From: Micromonospora sp. WMMD1120
GTDB taxonomy: Bacteria; Actinomycetota; Actinomycetes; Mycobacteriales; Micromonosporaceae
Reading direction: 5' to 3'
NCBI RefSeq assembly: GCF_029626235.1
Contig: NZ_JARUBO010000005.1
Coordinates: 3,814,501 to 3,878,500 of the forward strand
DNA: 64,000 bases
How positions within the stretch are numbered: the first letter of the stretch is position 1; each line of letters begins with the position of its first letter. The position numbers and the translations under genes were made by a program. Under the pieces are notes generated by a model, which was not told the DNA's origin, ran no database searches, and saw only the letters and a program-made list of their open reading frames with translations. Shown in pieces: positions 1 through 8,484 of the stretch.

Positions 1-598
1 TCGACCGCCTGCCGAACAACGTCTCCAGCCGGTCCGCCGCGCCGCAGATCTCCCGCTTCTGGTGGTCGTACGAGCGGCCGGCCAGGGAGGTGTGGTTGAT
101 GGTGTGGTTCTCGACGACCCCGCCGGCCACCTGGATCGCCCGGAAGTAGACGTCGTGCTCCTCGGCCGCCGGCGAGTTGAGGAACATGGTGACCGGGATG
201 TGCGCCCGCCAGACGAACTCGGCCACCGCCGGTGGACGGGCCAGACCCCCGTCGTCGATGGTGATGAAGGCGACCTTCTGCTCCGTCGGCAGACGGTGCC
301 AGAACGCGGCGGTGCCGGTGGTGGGCAACGGCACCGGTTGCGGCGGTGGGGCGGCGGGGAAGGTCGGGACCTGGGACACGTACCACTCCAGGCTCCCCGG
401 CGCGGGCCGCGCCGGGGGCGACGCCGATGGCGTGGGCTGTGTCGTGGTCGACGGCGTCGGCGTCCCTGCGGACGGGCTCGGCTGGTCCGCTGTGATCCGT
501 CGGGCGTGCAGTGCCGGGTCGGCTGTGCAGGCGCTCAGCGCGAGCAGGGTCAGAAGTGTGACGACGGCGGAGATCCGGCGCGCAGGGGTCGCAGACAC
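1..598 (-). CDS. Polysaccharide deacetylase (NodB-type) lipoprotein, 3' end cut by window edge
   Basis: Predicted to remove acetyl groups from a cell-surface or environmental polysaccharide, outside the membrane. Reading from a GTG at 598, the first residues form a lipoprotein signal ending in the lipobox LALSAC. A Pro/Thr/Ser-rich linker follows, and then the NodB domain begins with the metal-binding ITIDDG motif. The His pair of the second motif (NHTINHTSL) is also present, so both metal-ligand motifs seen so far are intact. The gene continues beyond base 1, so its C-terminus is unknown. No other in-frame start gives a signal peptide. It is probably a single gene, 24 bases upstream (in transcription order) of nothing related. 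Family assignment is firm; the substrate is not predictable. Confidence 0.85.
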   Translation of the reverse strand, partial: MSATPARRISAVVTLLTLLALSACTADPALHARRITADQPSPSAGTPTPSTTTQPTPSASPPARPAPGSLEWYVSQVPTFPAAPPPQPVPLPTTGTAAFWHRLPTEQKVAFITIDDGGLARPPAVAEFVWRAHIPVTMFLNSPAAEEHDVYFRAIQVAGGVVENHTINHTSLAGRSYDHQKREICGAADRLETLFGRRS

Positions 599-622
599 GC
601 CCGGAAACCTACCGAGGCGCGG

Positions 623-1801
623 TCAGGCCCGGTCAGCCGGTGCGCGACGGACCACGAAGGCGTCCGGCATCCGGAAGGTCAGGTTGTCCGGGCACCAGGG
701 CGCGCGGACCACGTTCACCCCGTCCAGCAGCGACGTCGCCTCGGCCACCACCACCGCCGCCTCCATCCGGGCCAGCACGTCCCCCACGCAGCGGTGCGCG
801 CCCGCCCCGAACGCCAGGTGCCGGCGGGACCCACGCTGGCCCGGCCGGAACTCGTCGGGGAACGGCACGACGGCTGGGTCCCGGCCGGCGCGGGCCAGCC
901 ACAGCACCAGGCTGCTGCCGGCCGGCACCTCCGTCCCGCCCAGGGCGCTGTCTGTCGCGGCCACCCGCCGCCAGGTGACGATCGGCGGTTCCAGCCGCAG
1001 CCCCTCCTCGACCACGTCGGCCACGGCGACGTCACCGGCGCGCAGCCCGGCCCGTACCCCGGGCTCGCCGGCCAGTCGGTGCAGCAGCAGGGTGAGGAAC
1101 TGCGAGGTGGTCTCCTGCCCGGCGACGAGCAGGAAGAAGAGCGCGCCGACCACCACGTCGGGCGGGTGCCCGGCCGCGCGCAGCTCGGCGGCGAGCCCGC
1201 CGCCGGTGGCCGCGAAGGCGCGCAGCACGCTGTGGAAGCGGCCCACCTCGGCGGCGAGCGCCACCTGCCGGTCGGCGTCCAGCGGCGCCCAGAACAGCTC
1301 CAACGCGGCGCGGGCGAACTCCTTGACCACGTCGACCGACGCGTCCGGCAGCTCGACCAGCCGGGCGAGCACCAGCAGCGGCAGGTCGGCGGCGAGCGTC
1401 GCGTACAGGTCGACCGGCTCGCCGGCGTCGAGCGCGGCGCCGATGCCCGCGACCCGATCGTGAACCAGCGTGGTGAGCCACTGGCGTTGCGCGGCGACCC
1501 GGGCCGGGCGCAGCGCGTCGGCGACGATCGCCCGAATCGCCGGGTGGTCGACGCCGGAGTTGTTCGCCAGGGTCGGCGGTAGCCGGAACCGGTGCCCGGC
1601 GAGCACCCGGAGCGCGGTCACCGGCATCGGTGTCACCGCGTCCAGCGCGTTGTCCGGCCGGTAGGTGACCGGGTCGGCGAGAACCTGGCGGACCAGCGCG
1701 TGCCGGGTGACCACCAGGTGGGTGCCGCCGACGTGGTCCGGCACCCGGGCCACGTCCGGCCACGCGGGGTCGGACACCTGCGTCCAGCTGCGGAACAGCA
1801 C
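623..1801 (-). CDS. Cytochrome P450
   Basis: A soluble bacterial class I P450 monooxygenase of 392 residues, which is normal for the family. The I-helix oxygen-binding motif AGQETT is at residues 227-232, the ExxR pair at 266-269, and the heme-binding loop FGAGAHRCVG carries the ligand Cys338. It needs ferredoxin and ferredoxin reductase, neither of which is encoded nearby. The neighbours (a methyltransferase upstream in transcription and the deacetylase downstream) do not form a recognisable biosynthetic cluster, so the substrate cannot be inferred. The gap to the upstream methyltransferase stop is only 9 bases, so the two are probably cotranscribed. Confidence 0.93.
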   Translation of the reverse strand: MLFRSWTQVSDPAWPDVARVPDHVGGTHLVVTRHALVRQVLADPVTYRPDNALDAVTPMPVTALRVLAGHRFRLPPTLANNSGVDHPAIRAIVADALRPARVAAQRQWLTTLVHDRVAGIGAALDAGEPVDLYATLAADLPLLVLARLVELPDASVDVVKEFARAALELFWAPLDADRQVALAAEVGRFHSVLRAFAATGGGLAAELRAAGHPPDVVVGALFFLLVAGQETTSQFLTLLLHRLAGEPGVRAGLRAGDVAVADVVEEGLRLEPPIVTWRRVAATDSALGGTEVPAGSSLVLWLARAGRDPAVVPFPDEFRPGQRGSRRHLAFGAGAHRCVGDVLARMEAAVVVAEATSLLDGVNVVRAPWCPDNLTFRMPDAFVVRRAPADRA

Positions 1802-1810
1802 CCGGACACG

Positions 1811-2479
1811 CTAGCCGGAGGCTCCCGGCAACCCGGCTCGCAGCCGCCAGACGGTGGTGCGCTTCACCCGTACGCTCTCCAGCGCCTCCGGCACCGGCAC
1901 GTCGTACGCCGCCAGCTCGTCGAAGCGGTCCCGGGGCAGGAACGCCCGACCGGGGTCACCGACGAGCGCCGGCGCGCCGGCCCTGGTGGCGCGGAGCAGG
2001 AACCGCAGCACCCGGCGGGCCATCGCGGCGCTGTAGAAGACGTCCCCGGCGAGCACCACCTCGGCGTCCCCGGCGTCGGAGTCGAGGATGTCGCCGAACT
2101 CGGCGTCGACGCGTACCCCGTTGGCCTCGGCGTTGAGGGCGACGGCCGCGACGGCCAGCTCGTCGACCTCGACGGCCCGCACGGACGCCGCGCCGGCCCG
2201 CGCGGCGGCGATGGCCACCAGGCCGGAGCCGGAGGCGAGGTCGAGCACCCGGCGGCCGGCGACCAGCTCCGGGTGGTCGGTCACGTACCGGGCGAGGGCC
2301 TGCCCACCCGCCCAGGCGAAAGCCCAGAACGGCGGCGGCCGGTCGGTGGAGAACTGGCCCTCGGTCAGCTCCCACAGCCCGATCGGCTCGTCCGCCTGGT
2401 GCAGGCGCACCTCGGGGACGAAGGCGACCGGAGCCAGCCGGGCGTGCAGCCGGACGAACGTGCTGGAGAGCTCGGACAC
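1811..2479 (-). CDS. Class I SAM-dependent methyltransferase (METTL20/Nnt1-like)
   Basis: A 222-residue Rossmann-fold methyltransferase. Motif I reads VLDLASGSG and is preceded by PFWAFAWAGGQALARY, an arrangement typical of the small-protein lysine methyltransferase group that includes ETF-beta methyltransferases. The acidic end of motif II (AVEVDE) is present. I chose the GTG at 2479 because the alignable part begins there. An ATG at 2587 in the same frame would add 36 residues of low-complexity sequence and place the start within 64 bases of the divergent gene. It sits 9 bases upstream of the P450 gene in transcription order. The target (protein or small molecule) is unknown. Confidence 0.75.
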   Translation of the reverse strand: MSELSSTFVRLHARLAPVAFVPEVRLHQADEPIGLWELTEGQFSTDRPPPFWAFAWAGGQALARYVTDHPELVAGRRVLDLASGSGLVAIAAARAGAASVRAVEVDELAVAAVALNAEANGVRVDAEFGDILDSDAGDAEVVLAGDVFYSAAMARRVLRFLLRATRAGAPALVGDPGRAFLPRDRFDELAAYDVPVPEALESVRVKRTTVWRLRAGLPGASG

Positions 2480-2650
2480 CCGGCGATTCTCGCGTACCGG
2501 CGATCCGGGCGAGTCGGCGGCACCGGTGAGGGGTTCACCACTCTCGGTGAAAACACCACTCGCCATTGCCGCTCGATGCGAAGACACCCGTCTGTCCGGC
2601 CCGCCCGCTTCCTCCTAGCGTTGCCGGAAAGGACGAGAAGGAGCGAGGTG

Positions 2651-3502
2651 GTGGTGATCGTGTGGCGGTACGCGCTGCGGGTCGGGGCGTTGGTTGCCGG
2701 CGTGACCGGGACGGTGCTGACCCTGGGCACACCGGCGCAGGCGGCCTTCGCCACCGAGTTGGGCGGGCTGCCCGGACAGTTCACCGCCGGTGAGCAGGTA
2801 CGGACCATCTCCGCTGTGGTCTCGCAGACGGACCGGCGTGGCGGGTGCGCGAAGGTGCGCTGGTCGATGGTGCTCAGCGTGCAGGGCATCCGGCTCGACC
2901 AGGTGAAGATGGACCGGGTGGAGGAGAACGGCGAGTTCCCCGTGGAGATCCGCGCCGATGGTGACACCGCCCGGCTGACCGACCGGCAACTCGACCCGGG
3001 CACGCTCTGCCCGGGTCGCACCGTCACGGCCCGCTACCGGGTGGCCTTCGACCGGGACGTCACCCAGGGACGGGTGACGCTCGCCGCCGAGGCGTACGAC
3101 GTCAACCTCCGCCTGCTGGCCCGGCAGACGGCCACCCGCTCGGTGGTGGGGGCGGCCGTGCCGACCAGGTCGCCGAAGCCGAGCGCGACGACAGCGGCTC
3201 CCACCGAGACCGCGAGCGCGCCGGCCGAGAGCGCGGACACGGCGACCGAGGAGCCGGTGGTCGACTACCCGGCGGACGCCGTGCCTCCGGCGGCCAGTCG
3301 CCCGGTGTCGCAGTCCGGTGGGTTCGGTGTGGTGCAGGCCGCGTTCCTGCTCGGCGGGCTGCTGCTGTCGCTCGGGGTGGGGTTGCTGCTGCGACTGCGC
3401 CACCTGGCCCGGGAGAGCGCAGGCGAGGTCGACGACCCACCCGTGGACCGGCGTTGGGAGCGCCCGGTCGCCGTCGACCCCTGGCGACCGGCCCGCCGCT
3501 GA
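2651..3502 (+). CDS. Secreted protein with C-terminal membrane anchor
   Basis: Not a family I recognise. The N-terminus is a signal peptide ending in TPAQA. A globular domain of about 170 residues with two Cys (GGCAKVR and TLCPGR) follows, then a Ser/Thr/Pro/Glu-rich stalk, one transmembrane helix (about residues 232-254) and a short basic and acidic cytoplasmic tail. This layout fits a surface protein held by a C-terminal anchor. Several GTG codons in a row (2648, 2651, 2654) could serve as start; AAGGAG at 2638-2643 is best spaced for 2651. It is transcribed divergently from the methyltransferase and ends at a hairpin facing the M36 protease. Confidence 0.7.
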   Translation: MVIVWRYALRVGALVAGVTGTVLTLGTPAQAAFATELGGLPGQFTAGEQVRTISAVVSQTDRRGGCAKVRWSMVLSVQGIRLDQVKMDRVEENGEFPVEIRADGDTARLTDRQLDPGTLCPGRTVTARYRVAFDRDVTQGRVTLAAEAYDVNLRLLARQTATRSVVGAAVPTRSPKPSATTAAPTETASAPAESADTATEEPVVDYPADAVPPAASRPVSQSGGFGVVQAAFLLGGLLLSLGVGLLLRLRHLARESAGEVDDPPVDRRWERPVAVDPWRPARR

Positions 3503-3509
3503 TCGGGGG

Positions 3510-3545
3510 CGGTGGGGCCGACGGGACGACCCGCCGGCCCCACCG
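3510..3545. terminator. Hairpin terminator between convergent genes
   Basis: An 11-bp perfect stem (CGGTGGGGCCG with CGGCCCCACCG) and a 14-base loop lie in the 46-base gap between two convergent genes. There is no T-run, as is usual for GC-rich actinomycete terminators. It could serve both strands. Confidence 0.6.
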
Positions 3546-3548
3546 TGG

Positions 3549-6479
3549 TCACGACGAGAACGCCTGGAACTCGGCGATCCGGACCTGGTTGCGCGCCGGG
3601 CTGGCGGTCGCGCAGTCGGTCGTGGTGGCCGGGTCGTCGTCCTGCTCACCCGCGTACTGCGGGCCGCCGGTGCACTGGCTCGCCAGCACCTCCAGGCGCA
3701 GGTGGGTGGCGACAGTGGTGGGCACCGCGAACGAGCGGAGGTTGATGTCCCGGCTGTACGCCCGGTACGCCCCGCCGGGGAACGCGTCGGCGGCGCTGGT
3801 GTAGATGCGTCGCCAGCGCGCCGGGTCGGCGCAGTCGGTCGTCGTCGCGTCGCAGGCGGACACCGCGAACGAGCGCAGCGCGCTGAGCGCGTTCTGGCTG
3901 CCGGTGTCGGCGTCACCGGTGCTCGCCGGGCGCAGCATCGCGCTGACGTTCACCCGCCTGACCGGCTGCGGAGCGCCCCCGGCCAGCGCCACGGTGAGCT
4001 GCCGGCCGGCGACCCCGTCCAGCGAGGCCCAGTTCGTCGCCTCGGTGTCGTCGGCGACCCGGTCCAGGTTGACCCCGTCACCGCTGATCGTCGCCCCGGC
4101 GGCGGTCGAGGCCAGGTTGCGGCTCAACCGCAGGTCGACGTACCCCTGCTTGCCGGCCGTGGCGACCACGCTGAGCCGCTGGTGGCCGAAGCCCGGCGCG
4201 ACGGCGAGCAGGTCGTACGTGCCGGCGACCAGCTCCACGGTGTCCGGGATCGGCGTCGCCGGGTCGGTGTCGGCGACCGGCACGGCACGCGCCTCGTAGT
4301 GTCCGACGTAGACCCGGATCGGCGCGTCGGCGCTGTCCCCGCGCGGGCGCAGGGTGAACGTCGCGTTGCCGCCCTGCGGAGCGGCGAAGCTCGGCGTCGG
4401 GTCGGTGTCGCCGGCGCCGTTGGTGGCGGCGTCCCGGCCCATCCCGGAGCGGGCGAACTCGGCCCAGATCAGGTCCTGGTTGGCGCCGCCGAAGCGGAGC
4501 CGGTCGGCGGTGAGCATGTTGTCCCGCATGTCGAGCATGCTGACCTGGCTGGCGGCCTGGAGCAGGAACGAGTCGAAGACCAGTTGCGACCAGCGCCGGT
4601 TGCCCGGGCACTGGTCCGCGGCGACAGTGCCCTGCGCGCAGTCGAGCTGCCGCTGCGGTGTGCCGATGCCGTAGCGCTTGACCAGCGCGGAGCGGACCCG
4701 GAAGTTGGTGGCCCCCCAGATCTCCCCGTCGGCGTGCACCGCGGGGCCACCGGTGTTGTAACCGATGTCGGAGTAGTTGAGCGGGCTGCGGCTCAGGTCG
4801 TAGTTGCGGATGCCGCTGACCAGGTTGCCGGTGACATAACCACCGGTGATGAAGGGCGTCTCGCCCGGCGCGCGCAGCCCGTGCTGGAACAGGTACTCGG
4901 CGGCGAGCAGGTCGCCCCACGACTCACCCATGGCCCCGCCCTGGTGGCCGCTGATCCCGCTGTCCGGACCGGCGATCATCCGGTTGGTGATCGCGTGGGT
5001 GTACTCGTGGCCGATCACCGTCATGTCGTAGTCGCCGTCCACACAGGGCGGGTACGGCCCGCCCGCCTGCGGCTGCCACAGGTACATGTTCGTGGTCGGC
5101 GGCAGCCCGTCGCGCGGGGTGCCCTGGTTGGCGTTGTTCCGGTTGCCGGTCAGCGCGCCCTGCTGGGCGCGGCCCTGCTCGGCGTCGCCACCCAGCCCGG
5201 ACGCGGTGAGGTTGACCGCCTGGAGGTTCCACGCCGACTCGGTGAAGCCCAGCCGGTACGACCAGTCGTGCATCCGGTTGTGCATGGCGAACAGGTTGGC
5301 GATCGACGCGTCGGCGTCGTTGCGCTGGGCGGAGGTGAACACCGCCGGGTTGCACTTCGCCTGGTGCCACTGATCCGTGAACGGGTATTCGTAGCGCCGC
5401 TCCGGGCTGGGGGCGGCCGGGACGACAGGGGTGTTCGCGCCCCAGGAGAGCACCGTGTTGGCCGAGTTGCCGCGCGAGGTGAAGGTCGGTGTCGCGGTGG
5501 CCGCGTCGACGTCCCACGGTTGGCCGGTGGCCGGGTCGCGGGAGGCCGCCTGGCAGCCGGGCGCCGGGTCGCCGCACCAGCGCACCCTCGGGTCCACCCC
5601 GGGGCCGAGGTCACGCGGCGGGGTGGCGGGGAACACCGCCCAGCTCGGGTTGTCCGAGTCGAAGTCGACGAGGTCCTCGCGGACCAGCACCCGCCCGGTG
5701 ATGCCGTCCACGTAGCTGGTGAACGCGGCCGGGTGCTCGGTGTCCGCGCCGATCATGGTCACCTCGTAGGCGGCCCGTGCCCCGTCCAGCGGGGTGGGCA
5801 CGGCGACCTGCCGGACGGTGTGACTGGCCACCGCGTCGGCGGTCAGCCCGACGTCGGCGAGCGCGGCCGCGTACGCCTGCTCGGCGGTGCGGGTGGCGGG
5901 CGCCGGCGCGGCGGTGTCGCGGGCCAGCGACGAGCTGACCGAGAGCACCGTCCGGTCGGCGACCGCGAGGGTGACCAGCCCGTCCGGGCCGGCCGGCAGG
6001 TCACCGAAGCGCTGCCGCAGGGTGACCACGCTGCCGCTGCCGATCTGCCGGACCAGCACCCGCTCCATCCGGGTCACCGAGGCGGCGTCCATGCCGAAGA
6101 GGTCGCTGTTGGCGGTCAGGTAGGCGCGGGCGGCGGCCTCCGGGTCGGCGGGCAGCCCGGTGGCGAGCGGGGCGCGGCCGGGGCCGAGCGCCTGCGGGGT
6201 GCCGAGCCGGTTCCACCGGACGTCGGGGTCGGCGGCCCGGGCCAGGCCGCGCTGGCGGGCGTCGGGCGCCGCCGTGCCGATGCGGTTGTCGGCGTCGGCG
6301 GGTTCGTGCTGCCCCTGCGCGAACGGCCCGGACGTGCGTTCGGCGGACGCGGCGCCGCCGGCCGGAGCCGCGCTGCTGACGCCGGTGGGGAGCAGCGCGG
6401 CGACCGTCGTCGTCGCCAGGATGGCGATGAGCCGGCGTCGACGCCGGCTCATCGGGGGTGACCACTCCGGTTGTGACAC
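3549..6479 (-). CDS. Secreted M36 (fungalysin-type) metallopeptidase
   Basis: A zinc endopeptidase acting outside the cell, 976 residues. The N-terminus carries a run of arginines and a signal peptide ending near AAPA. An FTP-like propeptide (about residues 90-270) comes next. The catalytic domain has HEYTH at 491-495 and the downstream Glu in GESWGDL (E519) as third zinc ligand. The last 250 residues contain a carboxypeptidase-regulatory-like beta domain and a discoidin-like module, which probably bind the substrate or the surface. The GTG start at 6479 has GAGGAGGT just upstream; an internal ATG at residue 10 is an alternative. Fungal M36 enzymes are about 630 residues, so the C-terminal extension is what sets this protein apart. 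Confidence 0.9.
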   Translation of the reverse strand: MSQPEWSPPMSRRRRRLIAILATTTVAALLPTGVSSAAPAGGAASAERTSGPFAQGQHEPADADNRIGTAAPDARQRGLARAADPDVRWNRLGTPQALGPGRAPLATGLPADPEAAARAYLTANSDLFGMDAASVTRMERVLVRQIGSGSVVTLRQRFGDLPAGPDGLVTLAVADRTVLSVSSSLARDTAAPAPATRTAEQAYAAALADVGLTADAVASHTVRQVAVPTPLDGARAAYEVTMIGADTEHPAAFTSYVDGITGRVLVREDLVDFDSDNPSWAVFPATPPRDLGPGVDPRVRWCGDPAPGCQAASRDPATGQPWDVDAATATPTFTSRGNSANTVLSWGANTPVVPAAPSPERRYEYPFTDQWHQAKCNPAVFTSAQRNDADASIANLFAMHNRMHDWSYRLGFTESAWNLQAVNLTASGLGGDAEQGRAQQGALTGNRNNANQGTPRDGLPPTTNMYLWQPQAGGPYPPCVDGDYDMTVIGHEYTHAITNRMIAGPDSGISGHQGGAMGESWGDLLAAEYLFQHGLRAPGETPFITGGYVTGNLVSGIRNYDLSRSPLNYSDIGYNTGGPAVHADGEIWGATNFRVRSALVKRYGIGTPQRQLDCAQGTVAADQCPGNRRWSQLVFDSFLLQAASQVSMLDMRDNMLTADRLRFGGANQDLIWAEFARSGMGRDAATNGAGDTDPTPSFAAPQGGNATFTLRPRGDSADAPIRVYVGHYEARAVPVADTDPATPIPDTVELVAGTYDLLAVAPGFGHQRLSVVATAGKQGYVDLRLSRNLASTAAGATISGDGVNLDRVADDTEATNWASLDGVAGRQLTVALAGGAPQPVRRVNVSAMLRPASTGDADTGSQNALSALRSFAVSACDATTTDCADPARWRRIYTSAADAFPGGAYRAYSRDINLRSFAVPTTVATHLRLEVLASQCTGGPQYAGEQDDDPATTTDCATASPARNQVRIAEFQAFSS

Positions 6480-6619
6480 GGGACCTCCTCGTGGGAGCGG
6501 GATGGCCGGCGATCGCCGACATCGCTGCGCGGTGACGCATGCGCATCTGTGAATATCAGTCGATCGAGGTCACGGCAAGGTCCGGGCTACCGCCGAGGTC
6601 GCGAGTTCGAGACGCGTCA

Positions 6620-6648
6620 AATTTACAAAGAATCTACTATTGTAAATT
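6620..6648. promoter_or_regulatory. AT-rich palindromic operator candidate upstream of alkB
   Basis: The sequence AATTTACAA, 11 bases, TTGTAAATT is a perfect 9-bp inverted repeat in a strikingly AT-rich patch 50 bases before the alkB start. It looks like a regulator binding site rather than a terminator, since no gene ends here on the plus strand. Its cognate regulator is not obvious; the TetR gene at 8485-9087 is one candidate. Confidence 0.55.
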
Positions 6649-6698
6649 CGCCGCTCTGCTGGCACTGTCGGGGCAGGACCCGAGCGCGGGAGGTGGCC

Positions 6699-7832
6699 AT
6701 GGCCGTCGATGCCGACCCGACCGTCGAGCCCGCCGACTGGCGGGACCCCCGCAAACCGCTCTGGCCGCTGGCGCTGCTGGTGCCGGCGCTGCCCTTCGCC
6801 GGCTTCGTCCTCTGGCGCGCCGGCGTCGGCGCCTCGTCCTGGTGGCTCACGCCGGTCGTCGTCTTCGGGCTGATCCCGGTGATCGACCTGCTGCTCGGCG
6901 ACGACCGGCAGAACCCACCGGAGGAGGCGGTGCCCCGGCTGTCCGCCGACGGCTACTACCGCTGGCTGACCTACCTCTACCTGCCGGCCCAGTACGCGGC
7001 CCTGGTGCTCTGCTGCGCGGTGTGGACCGGCGACGCGCTCTCGGTGGCCGGCGCGGCCGGTCTGGTCGCCACCGTCGGCGTGGTCAACGGCATCGCCATC
7101 AACACCGCCCACGAGCTCGGCCACAAGCGGGAACGGGTGGAGCGCTGGTTGTCCAAGGTGGCGTTGGCGCCGACCGGGTACGGGCACTTCTTCGTCGAGC
7201 ACAACCGGGGTCACCACGTACGGGTCGCCACCCGGGAGGACCCGGCCAGCTCCCGGCTGGGGGAGGGTTTCTGGGCGTTCTGGCCGCGTACCGTCTTCGG
7301 CAGCCTGCGCTCGGCGTGGCGGTTGGAGACCGCCCGGTTCCGGGTGCGTGGCCGATCCCCGTGGACCCTCCGCAACGAGCTGTTCAACGCCTGGGCGCTG
7401 ACCCTGCTGCTGTACGTGGCGCTGACCCTGGCCTTCGGCCCTGGTGTGCTGCCGTTCCTGGCGCTCCAGGCGGTGGTCGGCTTCACCCTGCTGGAGGTGG
7501 TCAACTACCTGGAGCACTACGGTCTGGCGCGGCAACGCACGCCTGCCGGCCGCTACGAGCGGGTCGACCCACGGCACAGCTGGAACAGTGACCGCACGGT
7601 CACCAACGTCTTCCTCTTCCAGCTCCAGCGGCACAGTGACCACCACGCCAACCCGCTGCGCCGCTACCAGACGCTACGGAGCTTCGACGTCTCGCCGCGG
7701 TTGCCGGCCGGCTACGCCACGATGGTGGTCGTCGCGCTGGTGCCGCCGCTGTGGCGGAGGGTGATGGATCGCCGGGTGCTCGCCCACTACGACGGCGACC
7801 GGACCCGGGCCAACCTGCACCGCCGGGGCTGA
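6699..7832 (+). CDS. alkB: Alkane 1-monooxygenase / AlkB-type fatty acid desaturase-family hydroxylase
   Basis: An integral-membrane non-heme diiron enzyme that hydroxylates the terminal carbon of alkanes or related chains with electrons from rubredoxin. All the His boxes of the AlkB group are present: HELGHK (138-143), EHNRGHH (167-173), NYLEHYG and LQRHSDHHA. Hydrophobic segments near residues 22-65 and 93-135 form the membrane hairpins. The ATG at 6699 follows GGGAGGT; the open frame upstream has no ribosome site. At 377 residues it is slightly shorter than the usual 400. No rubredoxin or rubredoxin reductase gene is adjacent, so electron partners must be elsewhere. The alkane substrate is inferred from the signature boxes, not shown. 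Confidence 0.88.
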   Translation: MAVDADPTVEPADWRDPRKPLWPLALLVPALPFAGFVLWRAGVGASSWWLTPVVVFGLIPVIDLLLGDDRQNPPEEAVPRLSADGYYRWLTYLYLPAQYAALVLCCAVWTGDALSVAGAAGLVATVGVVNGIAINTAHELGHKRERVERWLSKVALAPTGYGHFFVEHNRGHHVRVATREDPASSRLGEGFWAFWPRTVFGSLRSAWRLETARFRVRGRSPWTLRNELFNAWALTLLLYVALTLAFGPGVLPFLALQAVVGFTLLEVVNYLEHYGLARQRTPAGRYERVDPRHSWNSDRTVTNVFLFQLQRHSDHHANPLRRYQTLRSFDVSPRLPAGYATMVVVALVPPLWRRVMDRRVLAHYDGDRTRANLHRRG

Positions 7833-7834
7833 CC

Positions 7835-8413
7835 TCAGTTCGGCGCCCAGTCCGGGTCGCGGCCGAAGGCGGCCAGCAGGTGGTCCTGTTCGTCGGCGTC
7901 GTCGGGCACCGACACCCCGCCGCGGACCAGGTTGTTGCGCCGGTAGTCGTCGATCTCGCCGGCGAACCACCGGGCGGCGGCGTGCACCGCGTCCGGGTCG
8001 AGCCGGGGCTGGGCGCCGATCGCGACCGCCACGTCCCATCCGTGGATGAGGTGTTCGGCGAGGAGCTGCTGGAGGTATTCGGCGGCCGGGGTGTCGCCGG
8101 CGGAGAGGTGCACCGTGCGGTCGACGGCGCCGGGATGGGTGGCGGCGATCTCGGCCTGCGCGGCGGCCTCCCGGGCCATCCCGATCGGGTCGGCGCCGAG
8201 CTGGTCGCCGTCGAGCCGGTCGCCGACCTCACCGATGGTCCGGCCGGCGAGCAGCGGGACGCTCCACCGGTCCTCGGTCACCACGTGGTTCACCAGCGTG
8301 CGGACGTCCCAGTCGGAGCAGGGCGTCGGGTCGGACCACTGGCCGGGTTGGATCTGGTCCACCCGGTCGACGAACTCGGCCAGGCTCCGGCGGTACGCCT
8401 CCAGCAGATCCAT
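7835..8413 (-). CDS. TIGR03086-family DinB-like metal-binding protein
   Basis: A 192-residue four-helix-bundle protein of the mycothiol-dependent maleylpyruvate isomerase/DinB superfamily. The three His positions that bind a divalent metal are visible in LVNHVVTE and in AEHLIHGWDVA. Members are thought to act in thiol-dependent transferase or isomerase reactions, but this subfamily has no assigned reaction. The WTP-type signature (SDPTPCSDWDVRTL) near residue 30 is typical. It ends 2 bases from the end of alkB, convergently, and lies about 70 bases downstream of the TetR gene, with which it could be cotranscribed. Confidence 0.8.
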   Translation of the reverse strand: MDLLEAYRRSLAEFVDRVDQIQPGQWSDPTPCSDWDVRTLVNHVVTEDRWSVPLLAGRTIGEVGDRLDGDQLGADPIGMAREAAAQAEIAATHPGAVDRTVHLSAGDTPAAEYLQQLLAEHLIHGWDVAVAIGAQPRLDPDAVHAAARWFAGEIDDYRRNNLVRGGVSVPDDADEQDHLLAAFGRDPDWAPN

Positions 8414-8484
8414 GCTGCGATTGTTCCGGCCTGCGGGGCCCGAGGAGCCGTTTTCGCCCGTCCCGGTGCCGCCGGCCGCCCGGC

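Noticed and set aside
623..2479. Secondary-metabolite gene cluster around the P450 and methyltransferase
   Set aside because: No PKS, NRPS, terpene or RiPP gene, precursor peptide or dedicated exporter is present nearby. Two tailoring-type genes alone do not support a cluster.
3318..6461. Very long plus-strand frame opposite the M36 protease
   Set aside because: Composition is Arg/Gly/Ala/Val-biased without domains. It is the antisense shadow of a GC-rich gene. The same judgment applies to the long frames at 12966-16100, 13604-16888, 54798-57353 and 57863-59959.
6585..6620. tRNA-like 3' half (GAGGTCGCGAGTTCGAG) upstream of alkB
   Set aside because: The T-loop-like GTTCGAG is present, but the T-stem has mismatches and no acceptor or anticodon stem pairs. 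At best it is an old remnant; not reported as a gene.
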